A DNA stretch of 41,840 bases from CAZUVM01 sp964623885 (GTDB taxonomy: Bacteria; Verrucomicrobiota; Verrucomicrobiia; Limisphaerales; UBA8199): positions 1 through 41,840 of the forward strand of contig CAZUVM010000246.1 of assembly GCA_964623885.1 (NCBI GenBank), read 5' to 3'. Shown here piece by piece: positions 32,315-40,619 of this stretch. How positions within the stretch are numbered: the first letter of the stretch is position 1; each line of letters begins with the position of its first letter. The position numbers and the translations under genes were made by a program. The notes below the pieces were generated by a model. It worked only from the letters and a program-made list of their open reading frames with translations. It did not search any database and was not told where the DNA came from.

Positions 32315-34443
32315 TTCAACCCCAATTCCTTCGCCAAAAACACGTACGCGAGAGCTGACATAAACGCCGACTGTTGATTGTTCGCCGCCGCACCGTGTCC
32401 GCCTTCAATGTTCTCGTAGTACAACACGTCGTGGCCTTGCGCTTCCATTCGCGCCGCCATTTTTCGGGCGTGGCCCGGATGTACGCGATCGTCGCGAGTC
32501 GAGGTCGTGAAGAGCACGCGCGGATACTTAGTGTCCTTTTTCACGTTCTGGTAAGGCGAGTATTTCCCAATGTATGCCCAGTCTTCGGGATTATCCGGGT
32601 TGCCGTACTCATCCATCCAACTGGCGCCCGCGAGCAAATGGTTAAATCGGCGCATATCGAGCAGAGGTGAGCCGCAAGCGACCGCTTTCCACAAGTCGGG
32701 ACGTTCAGTGAGCATCACGCCCATCAGCAAACCGCCGTTCGAGCGCCCCTCAATCCCAAGGTGCGCGTTGGCGGTCACTTTCCGCGCGATCAGGTCTTCG
32801 GCCACGGAGATAAAATCATCGTACGCGCGCTGACGGTGCTGCTTTCTTGCTGCTTCATGCCAGCGCGGCCCGAATTCGCCGCCGCCCCGAATGTTCGCCA
32901 GAACATAAACTCCGCCGCGCTCGAGCCACGCAGCGCCGAGGCCGGCATTATAGCCGGGCAGCATCGGCAACTCGAATCCGCCATAACCATAGAGCAATGT
33001 GGGATTGCTGCCGTCGAGCTTCAGCCCTCTCCGGCTCACTTGAAAATAAGGGATCTTCTCGCCGTCCTTGGAAGTTGCTTCGTGTTGGCTTATCTCCAAA
33101 CCGCCAATATTGAAGAACGCCGGCAAAGATTTGAGCTTCTCTGGTTCCGGACGTCCAATCGAACCATAATACAGGTTGGCTGGGGTCAGAAAATCTGCGA
33201 CCGTCATAAAATAATCATCCGATTCGTCCGGATCGATTCCGCTGATTCCGACCGATCCAAATTCCTGCGTTTTGAGCGGTTGACGAGTCCACTCGCCATT
33301 TTTATGGCTCAACGCGTAGAAGTGGTTCTGTACGTTTTCGAGTTCTTGAAGCACTAGGTACTGCTTGGTATCGGTTGTGGCGGTGAGGCACTTCCGCGCG
33401 GTTGGTTCGAACATCACCGTCCATTTGTTTTCGCCGCGCATGCAGCCGTCAAAATCTGTGGCGAGTAGCGCGCCGCCAGGATAGGTTTTTCCGCCAATCG
33501 TCCAATCGGTGCGCAACCTCAACAGTAATTGATCCTCAAACGTGCCGACCGAGGCATCCACCGCTTTCTCGATCCGCACCCATTGGTCGCCACGTCGCAC
33601 GAATTGTTCGCTGGTGAAGAAAGTGACGCCGCGGTCTATGAACTCATAGGTATGGCCGTGGTCGTGAACCACACTTGCCCGCACGCTCACATCGCCTGGC
33701 TTGCCCTCAAACACCGTCTTCGCGTCGGTCAGTTTTGTTCCGCGTTGCCATTCCTTTACCAATCGCGGGTAACCGGAAGTGGTCAATGAATCGGGCCCAA
33801 AATCGGTTCCTACGTAGAGGGTGTTCCGATCGCGCCAGGCGACATCGCTCTTGGCTTCCGGCAAGTAAAAGCCGTCGGCCACGAATGCCTTGGATTCCAT
33901 GTCAAATTCGCGCGTAACATTGGCATCGGCGCCGCCGCGCGACAGAAATATAAGGCAGCGATCGTAGGTGGGATAAAGAACGGCGTACCCTTCCCAAACC
34001 CAGTTCTCTTTCTCTTTGCGGGCCAACTGGTCCAGGTCGAGGACCGTTTCCCAGGCTGGTTCTGGCCTTTTGAATTCTGCCAGCGATGTACGGCGCCACA
34101 AGCCGCGAATGTGCTGGTTATCGCGCCAGAAATTGTAGTAGTAGGCGCCATGTTTGGCGACAAAGGGTATCTTTTCTTTTGAATCAAGGATCCCAAGCAA
34201 CCGCGTGCGCAGCGTTTCAAATTCCTCCACTGCCTCCAGTTCACGCGTGGACACGGAATTTTGTTCTTTAACCCAGGTCAATGCCCGCTCGCCGGTCACA
34301 TCTTCCAGCCACAAGTAGGGATCTTCCTCGTTATTGGCTGTTGTTGCCGCCCCGCCTTGAAAGAGGCATGCGACGGAAAGAAGCGTTCCAATCCAAAGAG
34401 CGGCTGCAACCTTTGTTAAATGTCCGGCGACGCAGAATGTCAT
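32311..34443 (-). CDS. Prolyl oligopeptidase family (S9A) serine peptidase
   Basis: Cleaves short peptides after proline. It is 710 residues, the normal family length. An N-terminal hydrophobic stretch (KVAAALWIGTLLSVACLF) indicates export; a cysteine at its end could be a lipid site, but LSVAC is a weak lipobox. The seven-bladed propeller (about 110-450) is followed by the alpha/beta hydrolase domain. The catalytic triad is visible: S568 in GIEGRSNGGLLMG, D651 in STRDDRVHPGHA and H683 in EGGHGAA. The stop overlaps the sulfatase start by 4 bp. The 124-bp gap upstream (34444-34567) holds the likely promoter and possibly a decayed GGGACGCC palindrome, with no other gene. Confidence 0.93.
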   Translation of the reverse strand: MTFCVAGHLTKVAAALWIGTLLSVACLFQGGAATTANNEEDPYLWLEDVTGERALTWVKEQNSVSTRELEAVEEFETLRTRLLGILDSKEKIPFVAKHGAYYYNFWRDNQHIRGLWRRTSLAEFKRPEPAWETVLDLDQLARKEKENWVWEGYAVLYPTYDRCLIFLSRGGADANVTREFDMESKAFVADGFYLPEAKSDVAWRDRNTLYVGTDFGPDSLTTSGYPRLVKEWQRGTKLTDAKTVFEGKPGDVSVRASVVHDHGHTYEFIDRGVTFFTSEQFVRRGDQWVRIEKAVDASVGTFEDQLLLRLRTDWTIGGKTYPGGALLATDFDGCMRGENKWTVMFEPTARKCLTATTDTKQYLVLQELENVQNHFYALSHKNGEWTRQPLKTQEFGSVGISGIDPDESDDYFMTVADFLTPANLYYGSIGRPEPEKLKSLPAFFNIGGLEISQHEATSKDGEKIPYFQVSRRGLKLDGSNPTLLYGYGGFELPMLPGYNAGLGAAWLERGGVYVLANIRGGGEFGPRWHEAARKQHRQRAYDDFISVAEDLIARKVTANAHLGIEGRSNGGLLMGVMLTERPDLWKAVACGSPLLDMRRFNHLLAGASWMDEYGNPDNPEDWAYIGKYSPYQNVKKDTKYPRVLFTTSTRDDRVHPGHARKMAARMEAQGHDVLYYENIEGGHGAAANNQQSAFMSALAYVFLAKELGLK

Positions 34444-34567
34444 GGACTGTAAACATAGTTAATGGTCTTGGCCTCCGGCAACCCGGGAAGATCGGTGAAA
34501 GCGTGCTGCCTGAGAAATGGGTGCGTAAACTCGATCGGTAAATGCGTCGTCCCTGGCGTCCCTAATC

Positions 34568-36307
34568 TTATTGGTGAGGTTGTGAGGCAGATGCCGTGAC
34601 CTCGACCAACTTACGTGCAGTTTCGAGCGTATCAATCTCGGCGACTGGCTTATCCCAGCGAATCCGCACGATCCGTGGAAAACGCAATGCGAGACCACTG
34701 CTATGGCGATCGCTCACGGCCACTTTGTCAAAAGCTACTTCCACCACCGTATCCGGCGGCACCTCTAGAAAGCGACCGTGTTGACCCACGGCCGTTTTCA
34801 TAAAATGTTCCGTTCGCTCGGCGATTTCCGCGTCGGTCAGTCCGCTGTAAGCTTTGCCAATCGTCTTCAGCTCACCCGTCTGCTCGTCGCGCACAGCGAA
34901 AGTGTAATCACTCAGCACTTTGTTGCGCTTGCCGTGCCCGTACTCTACTCCGACGACAACGCAATCTAAGGTCGCTAAAGGTTTTTTAAGCTTCAGCCAA
35001 GCCAGCCCCCGCCGACCGGGAGCATATGCACTGGCCGGGTCTTTTATCATCAGTCCTTCGTTTCCCCGGCCGCGTGCTGCTGCAAACGCCGCTTCCACCT
35101 CCGAAGCCCATGACGCCTCGGTGATGAGCGCCGGGCGCAAACAAGCAGGCAATGGCGTCAGCGACTCGAGCGAACCCCGCCGATCGCGCAACGGCTTTGC
35201 CAGCATGCTTTCTCCTGCCAACCATAACAAATCGAACGCGATAAATTGGACCGGCACTTCGTGTCTAAAAAACAAATCGTCACCGCGACGACCCAGGCGC
35301 TTTTGCAGTTCCGCGAAAGGCAAAACCTGTTCGCCGCGCATGGCCACGATCTCCCCATCCAGGATCGTGTCCCGTTTCAGTCCGCGCGCCGAATCGGCCA
35401 GTTCCAAGAAGGTCGCGGTGATTTCTTTAAGGTCACGCGAATAGAGCGCAACGCGTGGTCCTACTTTGTGCAACTGGCAGCGAATCCCATCATATTTGTC
35501 CTCGATCCACAGAACAGGGGACCCCGTCCGGCTTTGCATTCGTTCCCAGGCGGTAGCTGCCGTCTCCTCTGGTGAAGCCAGCATAAACTTGATTGGTCGG
35601 AACGGGATTAGTGTCGCTTCGCCCAATCGTTGTTGGGAAGCAAGACTTGCGGTTTTCCCAATGTCGCCCAGCAGCAGATTCGCCTGGCGAATGGCCTCAG
35701 GGTTTTGGCCGAAAGCACCGGCGACAGCTTCCTCCACCAAGCCTTCTTTGAGGCCGATGCGCAGGTCGCTGGTGAGTATCTTTGCCAGAAACTTTGCCTC
35801 GATAGCCGAGCACCGATTCAAAACGCCAATCAACAATGGTGTTTTCGCCAATGGGCCACGCGCTGCGTGCAGCCGCTGGAATAATTCATCAACCTCGTAG
35901 AGCGACAATGAAGGCTCGACCGATTTGCCTTGGAGCAATTCCGCGGCGGTCTCCCCCACGTCGCTATGCTTCAGATAAACTTCATGGAAAACCGTTTCTG
36001 GCACCTGCGCTGCCGCGCAAAGCGCGTCCCGGAGCCCCGCCCAGCCGACCTGCATCACTCGGTTGTGGCTTCCGGGAAACGGCCGGCCTGTGAACCAGGT
36101 CGTTGCCAGGGGCACGGCCTCGCTGGCCAGAGTGCGCAAGTACTGGGAAAGAATCTTTGTTTTTTGAAGCTTGCTACGGTCTGCGCCGATATGCGCGCAT
36201 GTCTGCGCGAATTGAATGAACGCCACCGCTTTATGGGGCGGTTCTCGAATAGCAGTGTTGTTTTGGGTTTCCGACCCCGCTATGGACATACAAAAACGTA
36301 CGTCCAT
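34568..36307 (-). CDS. ATP-dependent DNA ligase
   Basis: Seals nicks using ATP. It has an N-terminal DNA-binding domain (about 30-220, starting AFIQFAQTCAHIGADRSK) and a nucleotidyltransferase core with motif I DKYDGIR (lysine about residue 271). The GEIVAM motif, FIAFDLLWL, NEGLMIKDPASAYAPGRRGLAWLKLKK and the OB-fold end follow. This is the archaeal-type (LigB-like) architecture. It is distinct from the NAD-dependent LigA that every bacterium carries, and is probably for repair. The start is uncertain: TTG 36322, ATG 36307, ATG 36289 and GTG 36226 are in frame, and the last matches the family's usual N-terminus best. No Shine-Dalgarno helps. A ligase-associated helicase or exonuclease is not nearby. 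Confidence 0.9.
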   Translation of the reverse strand: MDVRFCMSIAGSETQNNTAIREPPHKAVAFIQFAQTCAHIGADRSKLQKTKILSQYLRTLASEAVPLATTWFTGRPFPGSHNRVMQVGWAGLRDALCAAAQVPETVFHEVYLKHSDVGETAAELLQGKSVEPSLSLYEVDELFQRLHAARGPLAKTPLLIGVLNRCSAIEAKFLAKILTSDLRIGLKEGLVEEAVAGAFGQNPEAIRQANLLLGDIGKTASLASQQRLGEATLIPFRPIKFMLASPEETAATAWERMQSRTGSPVLWIEDKYDGIRCQLHKVGPRVALYSRDLKEITATFLELADSARGLKRDTILDGEIVAMRGEQVLPFAELQKRLGRRGDDLFFRHEVPVQFIAFDLLWLAGESMLAKPLRDRRGSLESLTPLPACLRPALITEASWASEVEAAFAAARGRGNEGLMIKDPASAYAPGRRGLAWLKLKKPLATLDCVVVGVEYGHGKRNKVLSDYTFAVRDEQTGELKTIGKAYSGLTDAEIAERTEHFMKTAVGQHGRFLEVPPDTVVEVAFDKVAVSDRHSSGLALRFPRIVRIRWDKPVAEIDTLETARKLVEVTASASQPHQ

Positions 36308-36337
36308 TGAGCCGAGAGTCAACCGGCGTAAATCAGG

Positions 36338-36973
36338 TCACTGCCGCCCGGTCGGCGTAGGTGTAATAGAGCCGGGGGAATTGGTCTGCGACGCATTGTA
36401 ACCGGCGTTCGCGGGCGAGGAGATAATTTGAGACGAATTGGGCGTGGTCGTTGAGCCGCCCACGTTCAAGTTCTGGAGCAAAGGCGGGAGCGGTTGCAGA
36501 TCATTCTGCAACGTGGCCAGGTCCTCCAGCGTTTTGGCATCGGTTGCCGACGCGGTGTTCGCATTTGAGCCGAGCACACCCTTTAATGATGTCAGCAAAT
36601 TGCTGACGGTTGGCGAGCCGGAGTTGCGATTCAGCGCGCCCGAAACCAGGCCCTCAAGCCGTCCCTTTATGTCTTTGCTGTTGCCCGTGGCGGCGGAGCT
36701 TTGGTTGAAGGCAGTTAACATGGGCAAAGTTTGGTCGACTGCTGAGCGCAACATCTTCAGTTGGTTAGCCAGTTGATCGACCGTGAACGTTTGGCCGGTG
36801 CTGTTGCTGAAGGTCATGCTGCTGCCGGTACTGGTGTTAAGCTGGTTGTTGTAATTGGCCGAAAGCTGATTGACCGTCGTTGGCGTCGAGTTCGGCGCGT
36901 TCTGTGCCCGGACAGAAGTGAGGCTTGCGGGTGCGAGTATAAAAGTGATCAGTGCGTAAATTTTCGTTTTCAT
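36338..36973 (-). CDS. Exported low-complexity Ser/Thr/Asn-rich protein
   Basis: A 211-residue protein that I do not recognise. A signal peptide is clear (MKTKIYALITFILAPASLTSVRA). The mature part is rich in Asn, Ser, Thr and Gln at both ends, with a central helical segment of about 65-165 (VDQLANQLKMLRSAVDQTLPML, LKGVLG, LEDLATLQNDLQPLPPLLQNL). No transmembrane segment follows the signal. It could be a structural or surface-associated protein; the function is unknown. An AGGAAGG stands immediately before the ATG at 36973. It is divergent from the TPR gene at 37071 and reads into the ligase gene, whose first possible start is 15 bp away. Confidence 0.65.
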   Translation of the reverse strand: MKTKIYALITFILAPASLTSVRAQNAPNSTPTTVNQLSANYNNQLNTSTGSSMTFSNSTGQTFTVDQLANQLKMLRSAVDQTLPMLTAFNQSSAATGNSKDIKGRLEGLVSGALNRNSGSPTVSNLLTSLKGVLGSNANTASATDAKTLEDLATLQNDLQPLPPLLQNLNVGGSTTTPNSSQIISSPANAGYNASQTNSPGSITPTPTGRQ

Positions 36974-37070
36974 CCCTTCCTAACCAACCCTGCGACAGCG
37001 GGTCTCTCCATGGGGTCTAGTCTCCGTATTTTAGTTTGATTCCCCGGCCAAATGTGCCTACATAGCCAAC

Positions 37071-38462
37071 ATGGCAGAGAAAACTCTGAACGATCTCACG
37101 CGAGACTTGCGCGTGCTGTTCACCAAAGGCAACGACGCCTTGCAGCGGGACAACTTTGATTACGCTATCAGCCTGTTTAACCAGGTGCTGGTCAAGGAGC
37201 CGGGCTTGCATGAATGTCGCCGTGCCTTGCGAACGGCTCAGCTCAAAAAAGGCGGCGGCGGGGGGTTTATGAAAAAAATGTGGAGCACGGCGAGTTCGCA
37301 ACCCCTGGTGGCCAAGGGCGAGCTTGCCTTGCGCACGAACCCGGCGGAGGCCTTAGGGATAGCCGAGCAAATCCTCAACGGCGACCCTTTCAACTCTGGC
37401 GCGCACCGGTTGATTGTGAAGGCGGCCACTGCGCTTGAAATGCCAAATACCATAGTGCTGTCCCTGGAATTGATGCATCGCAATTCACCCAAGGACAAGG
37501 AAATCGCCATCCAACTGGCTAATGCGTTGGCGGAGATAGGCGACCCCATGCGCGGCGAACGTGTCCTGTCGGAATTGTATCGGGCTAACCCCACTGACAA
37601 TGACCTCGCCCAGGCGTTGAAGGATATTTCGGCGCGCAAAACCATGGACGAAGGCGGTTACGACGAGTTGGCCGAAGGCAAGGGCTCCTATCGGGACATC
37701 CTCAAGAACAAGGAAGAGGCGGTTTCGCTCGAGCAACAGAATCGGGTGGAGCGATCCGAAGATGTTACTGACCGGCTCATCAAGGAATACGAAACGCGGC
37801 TGCAAACCGAACCCAAGAACTTGCGCCTGGTGCGCCAGTTGGCGGAGCTGTATGCCCAGAAGAAGGATTTCGATCGTTCGTTGACTTACTACGACCGCCT
37901 CAAATCCTCGGAACTGGGCAATGATGCATCGCTGGACAGCGCGATCGCCCAGACCAAGGCAAAGCGGATCGAGTACATGATTTCCCAATTGGATCCTAAT
38001 GCGCAGGATTTTGCTGAGAAGACAACCCAACTGGAAGCCGAGAAACAAAATTATCTGCTCTCCGAGTGCCAGAGAAGAGTTGAGCGGTTTCCCACCGATC
38101 TGCAGATTCGCTTTGAAATGGGCCAGCTTTACTTCCAGGCCAATAAGGTCAGCGAAGCCATCGCCGAATTTCAGAAGGCGCAGAACAATCCGCACCGGCG
38201 TATCGCGTCAATGAATTACCTGGCCCAATGCTTCTCTAAAAAGAAGATGTACGATTTGGCAGCGCGCACTCTCCAGAACGCTATCAAAGAAAAGCCTGTG
38301 CTCGATGAGGAGAAAAAGGAGTTGATCTACAACCTTGGCTCCGTGCTCGAGACCGTGAACAAAAAGGATGAAGCGATCGAGCAATTCAAATTCATCTATG
38401 AGGTCGATAGTGGGTACAAAGACGTCGCGGAAAAGGTCGAGAAATACTATTCCGGGCAGTAA
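37071..38462 (+). CDS. TPR-repeat protein, unknown partner
   Basis: A 463-residue, charged, all-helical protein with tetratricopeptide-type repeats, e.g. AISLFNQVLVKEPGLHECRRAL near 25-50, SLTYYDRLKSSELG around 265-280, and YFQANKVSEAIAEFQKAQNNP near 350-370. A Gly-rich linker (KKGGGGGFMKKMW, about 59-70) separates the first repeat from the rest. No signal peptide or membrane segment is seen, so it is cytoplasmic. TPR proteins bind other proteins; the partner is not evident. The stop is 5 bp from that of the convergent ispA gene. A TTGATT-17-TACATA pair ends about six bases before the ATG, so the mRNA could be nearly leaderless; this is speculative. Confidence 0.85.
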   Translation: MAEKTLNDLTRDLRVLFTKGNDALQRDNFDYAISLFNQVLVKEPGLHECRRALRTAQLKKGGGGGFMKKMWSTASSQPLVAKGELALRTNPAEALGIAEQILNGDPFNSGAHRLIVKAATALEMPNTIVLSLELMHRNSPKDKEIAIQLANALAEIGDPMRGERVLSELYRANPTDNDLAQALKDISARKTMDEGGYDELAEGKGSYRDILKNKEEAVSLEQQNRVERSEDVTDRLIKEYETRLQTEPKNLRLVRQLAELYAQKKDFDRSLTYYDRLKSSELGNDASLDSAIAQTKAKRIEYMISQLDPNAQDFAEKTTQLEAEKQNYLLSECQRRVERFPTDLQIRFEMGQLYFQANKVSEAIAEFQKAQNNPHRRIASMNYLAQCFSKKKMYDLAARTLQNAIKEKPVLDEEKKELIYNLGSVLETVNKKDEAIEQFKFIYEVDSGYKDVAEKVEKYYSGQ

Positions 38463-38467
38463 AACCC

Positions 38468-39391
38468 TCAGCGGTCCCGTTTCAGGAGGTACTCCGCTAG
38501 CGCTTCCAGCGCCGCAGCTTTTCCTCGGAACGGTTTCAGCGCGGCAAATGCCTTATCGGTGAGTTGAGCCGCGATCTGGCGCGACTTCTCCAAACCGACA
38601 ATCGAAGGATAGGTCGCTTTTTGTGCCTTCGTATCTTTCCCGGCGGTTTTGCCTAAGGCTTCGCTGGTTTGCGTCACGTCCAGAATGTCGTCGATAACCT
38701 GAAACGCCAGGCCGACGTGATACCCAAAGTCTGTCAAAGCCTGCAGCTGGGCTGTCGTGCAATTGGCGCTCATGCCGCCCAGCCGCACAGAGCAGCAGAG
38801 CAGGGCGGAGGTTTTGCGCTCGTGGATGTAGCGTAAATCGCTGGCCGCAATCCTTTTCCCCTCCGCCTCAAGGTCGGCCACCTGCCCGGCGATTAGTTGA
38901 AGCGACCCTGCAGCTTCCGCCAATTCAAGAATAAGCCTCTGATGTGAATAGCGCGGCCAGCCTTTGCTCCGGGCGCCAATTTCGAAAGCTTGTGTCAACA
39001 GCGCGTCACCAGCGAGCACCGCGATGCCTTCGCCAAAGACCTTATGATTGGTAGGTTTGCCGCGGCGAAAGTCATCATTGTCCATCGCGGGTAGGTCGTC
39101 ATGAATGAGCGAATACGTGTGGATACACTCCACCGCGCAGGCCAACGGCATTGCCGCGGCATCAGACCCGCCGCAAGCCGTGGCCGCTGCCAGGCATAGG
39201 GCCGGTCGCATGCGCTTGCCGCCCGCGAATAGCGAGTAACGCATCGCCTTATGAATTGTCGCCGGGCGAGTCGCAGCGGAGGGCAGGAAGCCATCCAGCG
39301 CCCGATTAACGGCGTCCGATCGGCTCGTGAGAAAACTCTGTAAATCGAACTTGGGTTTCGCGTTGGCTTCAGTATTGATCCTGCGTGACAT
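38468..39391 (-). CDS. ispA: Farnesyl diphosphate synthase (short-chain polyprenyl synthase)
   Basis: Condenses IPP with DMAPP and GPP to farnesyl diphosphate for quinones, undecaprenyl lipid and other isoprenoids. It is 307 residues from ATG 39391; an ATG at 39415 and a TTG at 39427 are also in frame. The first aspartate-rich motif is in IHTYSLIHDDLPAMDNDDFRRG and the second in FQVIDDILDVTQTSEALGKTAGKD; the KYPSIVGL-type block reads TYPSIVGL. The Tyr five residues before the first motif and the IHTYSLIHDDLP context are typical of bacterial FPP synthases, which favours farnesyl over longer products. Geranylgeranyl synthase is the alternative. Convergent with the TPR gene, divergent from rpoZ. 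Confidence 0.92.
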   Translation of the reverse strand: MSRRINTEANAKPKFDLQSFLTSRSDAVNRALDGFLPSAATRPATIHKAMRYSLFAGGKRMRPALCLAAATACGGSDAAAMPLACAVECIHTYSLIHDDLPAMDNDDFRRGKPTNHKVFGEGIAVLAGDALLTQAFEIGARSKGWPRYSHQRLILELAEAAGSLQLIAGQVADLEAEGKRIAASDLRYIHERKTSALLCCSVRLGGMSANCTTAQLQALTDFGYHVGLAFQVIDDILDVTQTSEALGKTAGKDTKAQKATYPSIVGLEKSRQIAAQLTDKAFAALKPFRGKAAALEALAEYLLKRDR

Positions 39392-39611
39392 CGGCGGTGT
39401 TGTATGCGAACACATTTGCACGGGCAAGAAGCATCTGGAAGATCAACAATCGGGCTGCGTGGCACCCTCGTTGTCCATCCTAAAGGACTTGGGGCAGGCA
39501 GTGACGTTAGTTACTTCAAAACCGGCCATCCACTATTTTTCGCAATTTTCATAAAAATTGGTATTGCGTTTGCTGCGCCAGTTATTACCTTATCCCGCTC
39601 GTTTGAATTCC

Positions 39612-39878
39612 ATGGGAAAAGCTTTGAACGCTGAACTCGCTAGAAAAGCACTGGAGAAAGTTGGCAACCCCAACGTTCTGGTTAACCTGATTTCGCGCCG
39701 CGTCCGTCAGCTCAATGCCGGTTCGGGAGCCATGAGCCGTCCGCTGGTGACGGAGACGGCCAATCTCGGGGCGGCTGACATCGCGCTGACAGAGATTATC
39801 GAAGACAAGATCGGCTTCGAGATGCCCGAAGTAACCGAGCTGACTCGTCCCGTCGCCAAAAAGCGCAAGAAGCACTGA
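39612..39878 (+). CDS. rpoZ: RNA polymerase omega subunit
   Basis: A small subunit that helps assemble RNA polymerase around beta-prime. It is 88 residues from ATG 39612 (MGKALNAELARKALEKVGN); the in-frame upstream extension (39558) is hydrophobic and unlike the family. The conserved block is ALEKVGNPNVLVNLISRRVRQLN, then the ALTEIIEDKI segment characteristic of omega. The C-terminus is unusually basic (VAKKRKKH). The 184-bp gap upstream is shared with the divergent ispA gene, has AT-rich stretches and must carry both promoters. smpB lies 126 bp downstream. Confidence 0.88.
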   Translation: MGKALNAELARKALEKVGNPNVLVNLISRRVRQLNAGSGAMSRPLVTETANLGAADIALTEIIEDKIGFEMPEVTELTRPVAKKRKKH

Positions 39879-40004
39879 GCCCACCGCGCTGGCTCGACGC
39901 GAGAAAGTTCAAAGGCCCGGGCCTCGAAAGAAACCGAGGGTCGAACCCCAACGGTTTTCTGAAACCAATTCGGATTTCGGCGTTCGTCGTGCGGATTTAA
40001 AGAG

Positions 40005-40451
40005 ATGGCCGACATCCTAACCAATTCCAAAGCCCGGCATCATTATCATGTCCTCGAGACTTTCGAGGCCGGCATCGTCCTGCACGGAACGGAGGTCAAG
40101 GCTCTCCGCGCGGGCAAAGGTCAGATCAGTGACGCATTTGCGCGCGTGGAAAATGGCCAGGTTGTCCTGTACAACGCGCACATTGATGAGTACTCCCATG
40201 GCAATCTGCAGAACCACCAGCCTAAGGCTCCTCGTAAGCTGCTCCTGCACAAATCTGAAATCCGCAAACTCTTTGGCCTGGCCTCCGTGAAGGGCCACGC
40301 GCTCGTGCCGCTGTCGTTTTATTGGAAGAACAACAAGGTGAAAGTGGCGCTCGCGGTCGGCAAAGGCAAAGCCGAGTACGACAAGCGCCAAACCCTTAAA
40401 GAGCAGGAAGCCGCTCGCGAGTTGAAGCGCGCGACCATGAGGCGAAGGTGA
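40005..40451 (+). CDS. smpB: SsrA-binding protein
   Basis: Binds tmRNA and brings it to stalled ribosomes in trans-translation. It is 148 residues, the normal length. The family pattern is clear: LTNSKARHHYHVLETFEAGIVLHGTEVKALRAGKGQISDAFARVENG, then NAHIDEYSHGNLQNHQPKAPRKLLLHKSEI and a Lys/Arg-rich tail (KGKAEYDKRQTLKEQEAARELKRA) that enters the mRNA channel. The start ATG 40005 follows AAAGAG, a weak ribosome-binding site. No tmRNA gene was found in this window; it is often, but not always, near smpB. Confidence 0.96.
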   Translation: MADILTNSKARHHYHVLETFEAGIVLHGTEVKALRAGKGQISDAFARVENGQVVLYNAHIDEYSHGNLQNHQPKAPRKLLLHKSEIRKLFGLASVKGHALVPLSFYWKNNKVKVALAVGKGKAEYDKRQTLKEQEAARELKRATMRRR

Positions 40452-40619
40452 GAGTCGCCAGCCTCCCCTCTAATCGCTCGGGACGACTTAACCCATTGTT
40501 GTCCTGTTCGCGGCATTTTTCGGTTTTAGCCAAACTCAAACTTTTCAGGAATTTGTATTGCAAATGGCGGGCGCGGTTGAATTAAATTGGTTGGATTTTC
40601 GTCAAAGTTTCTTTTTTGA

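Noticed and set aside
39938..39949. GGGTCGAACCCC, reminiscent of a tRNA T-arm
   Set aside because: No acceptor, D or anticodon stem around it and the T-loop GTTC consensus is not met.
40452..40619. Possible tmRNA gene next to smpB
   Set aside because: No tRNA-Ala-like ends or tag-peptide frame could be recognised in this 168-bp gap.
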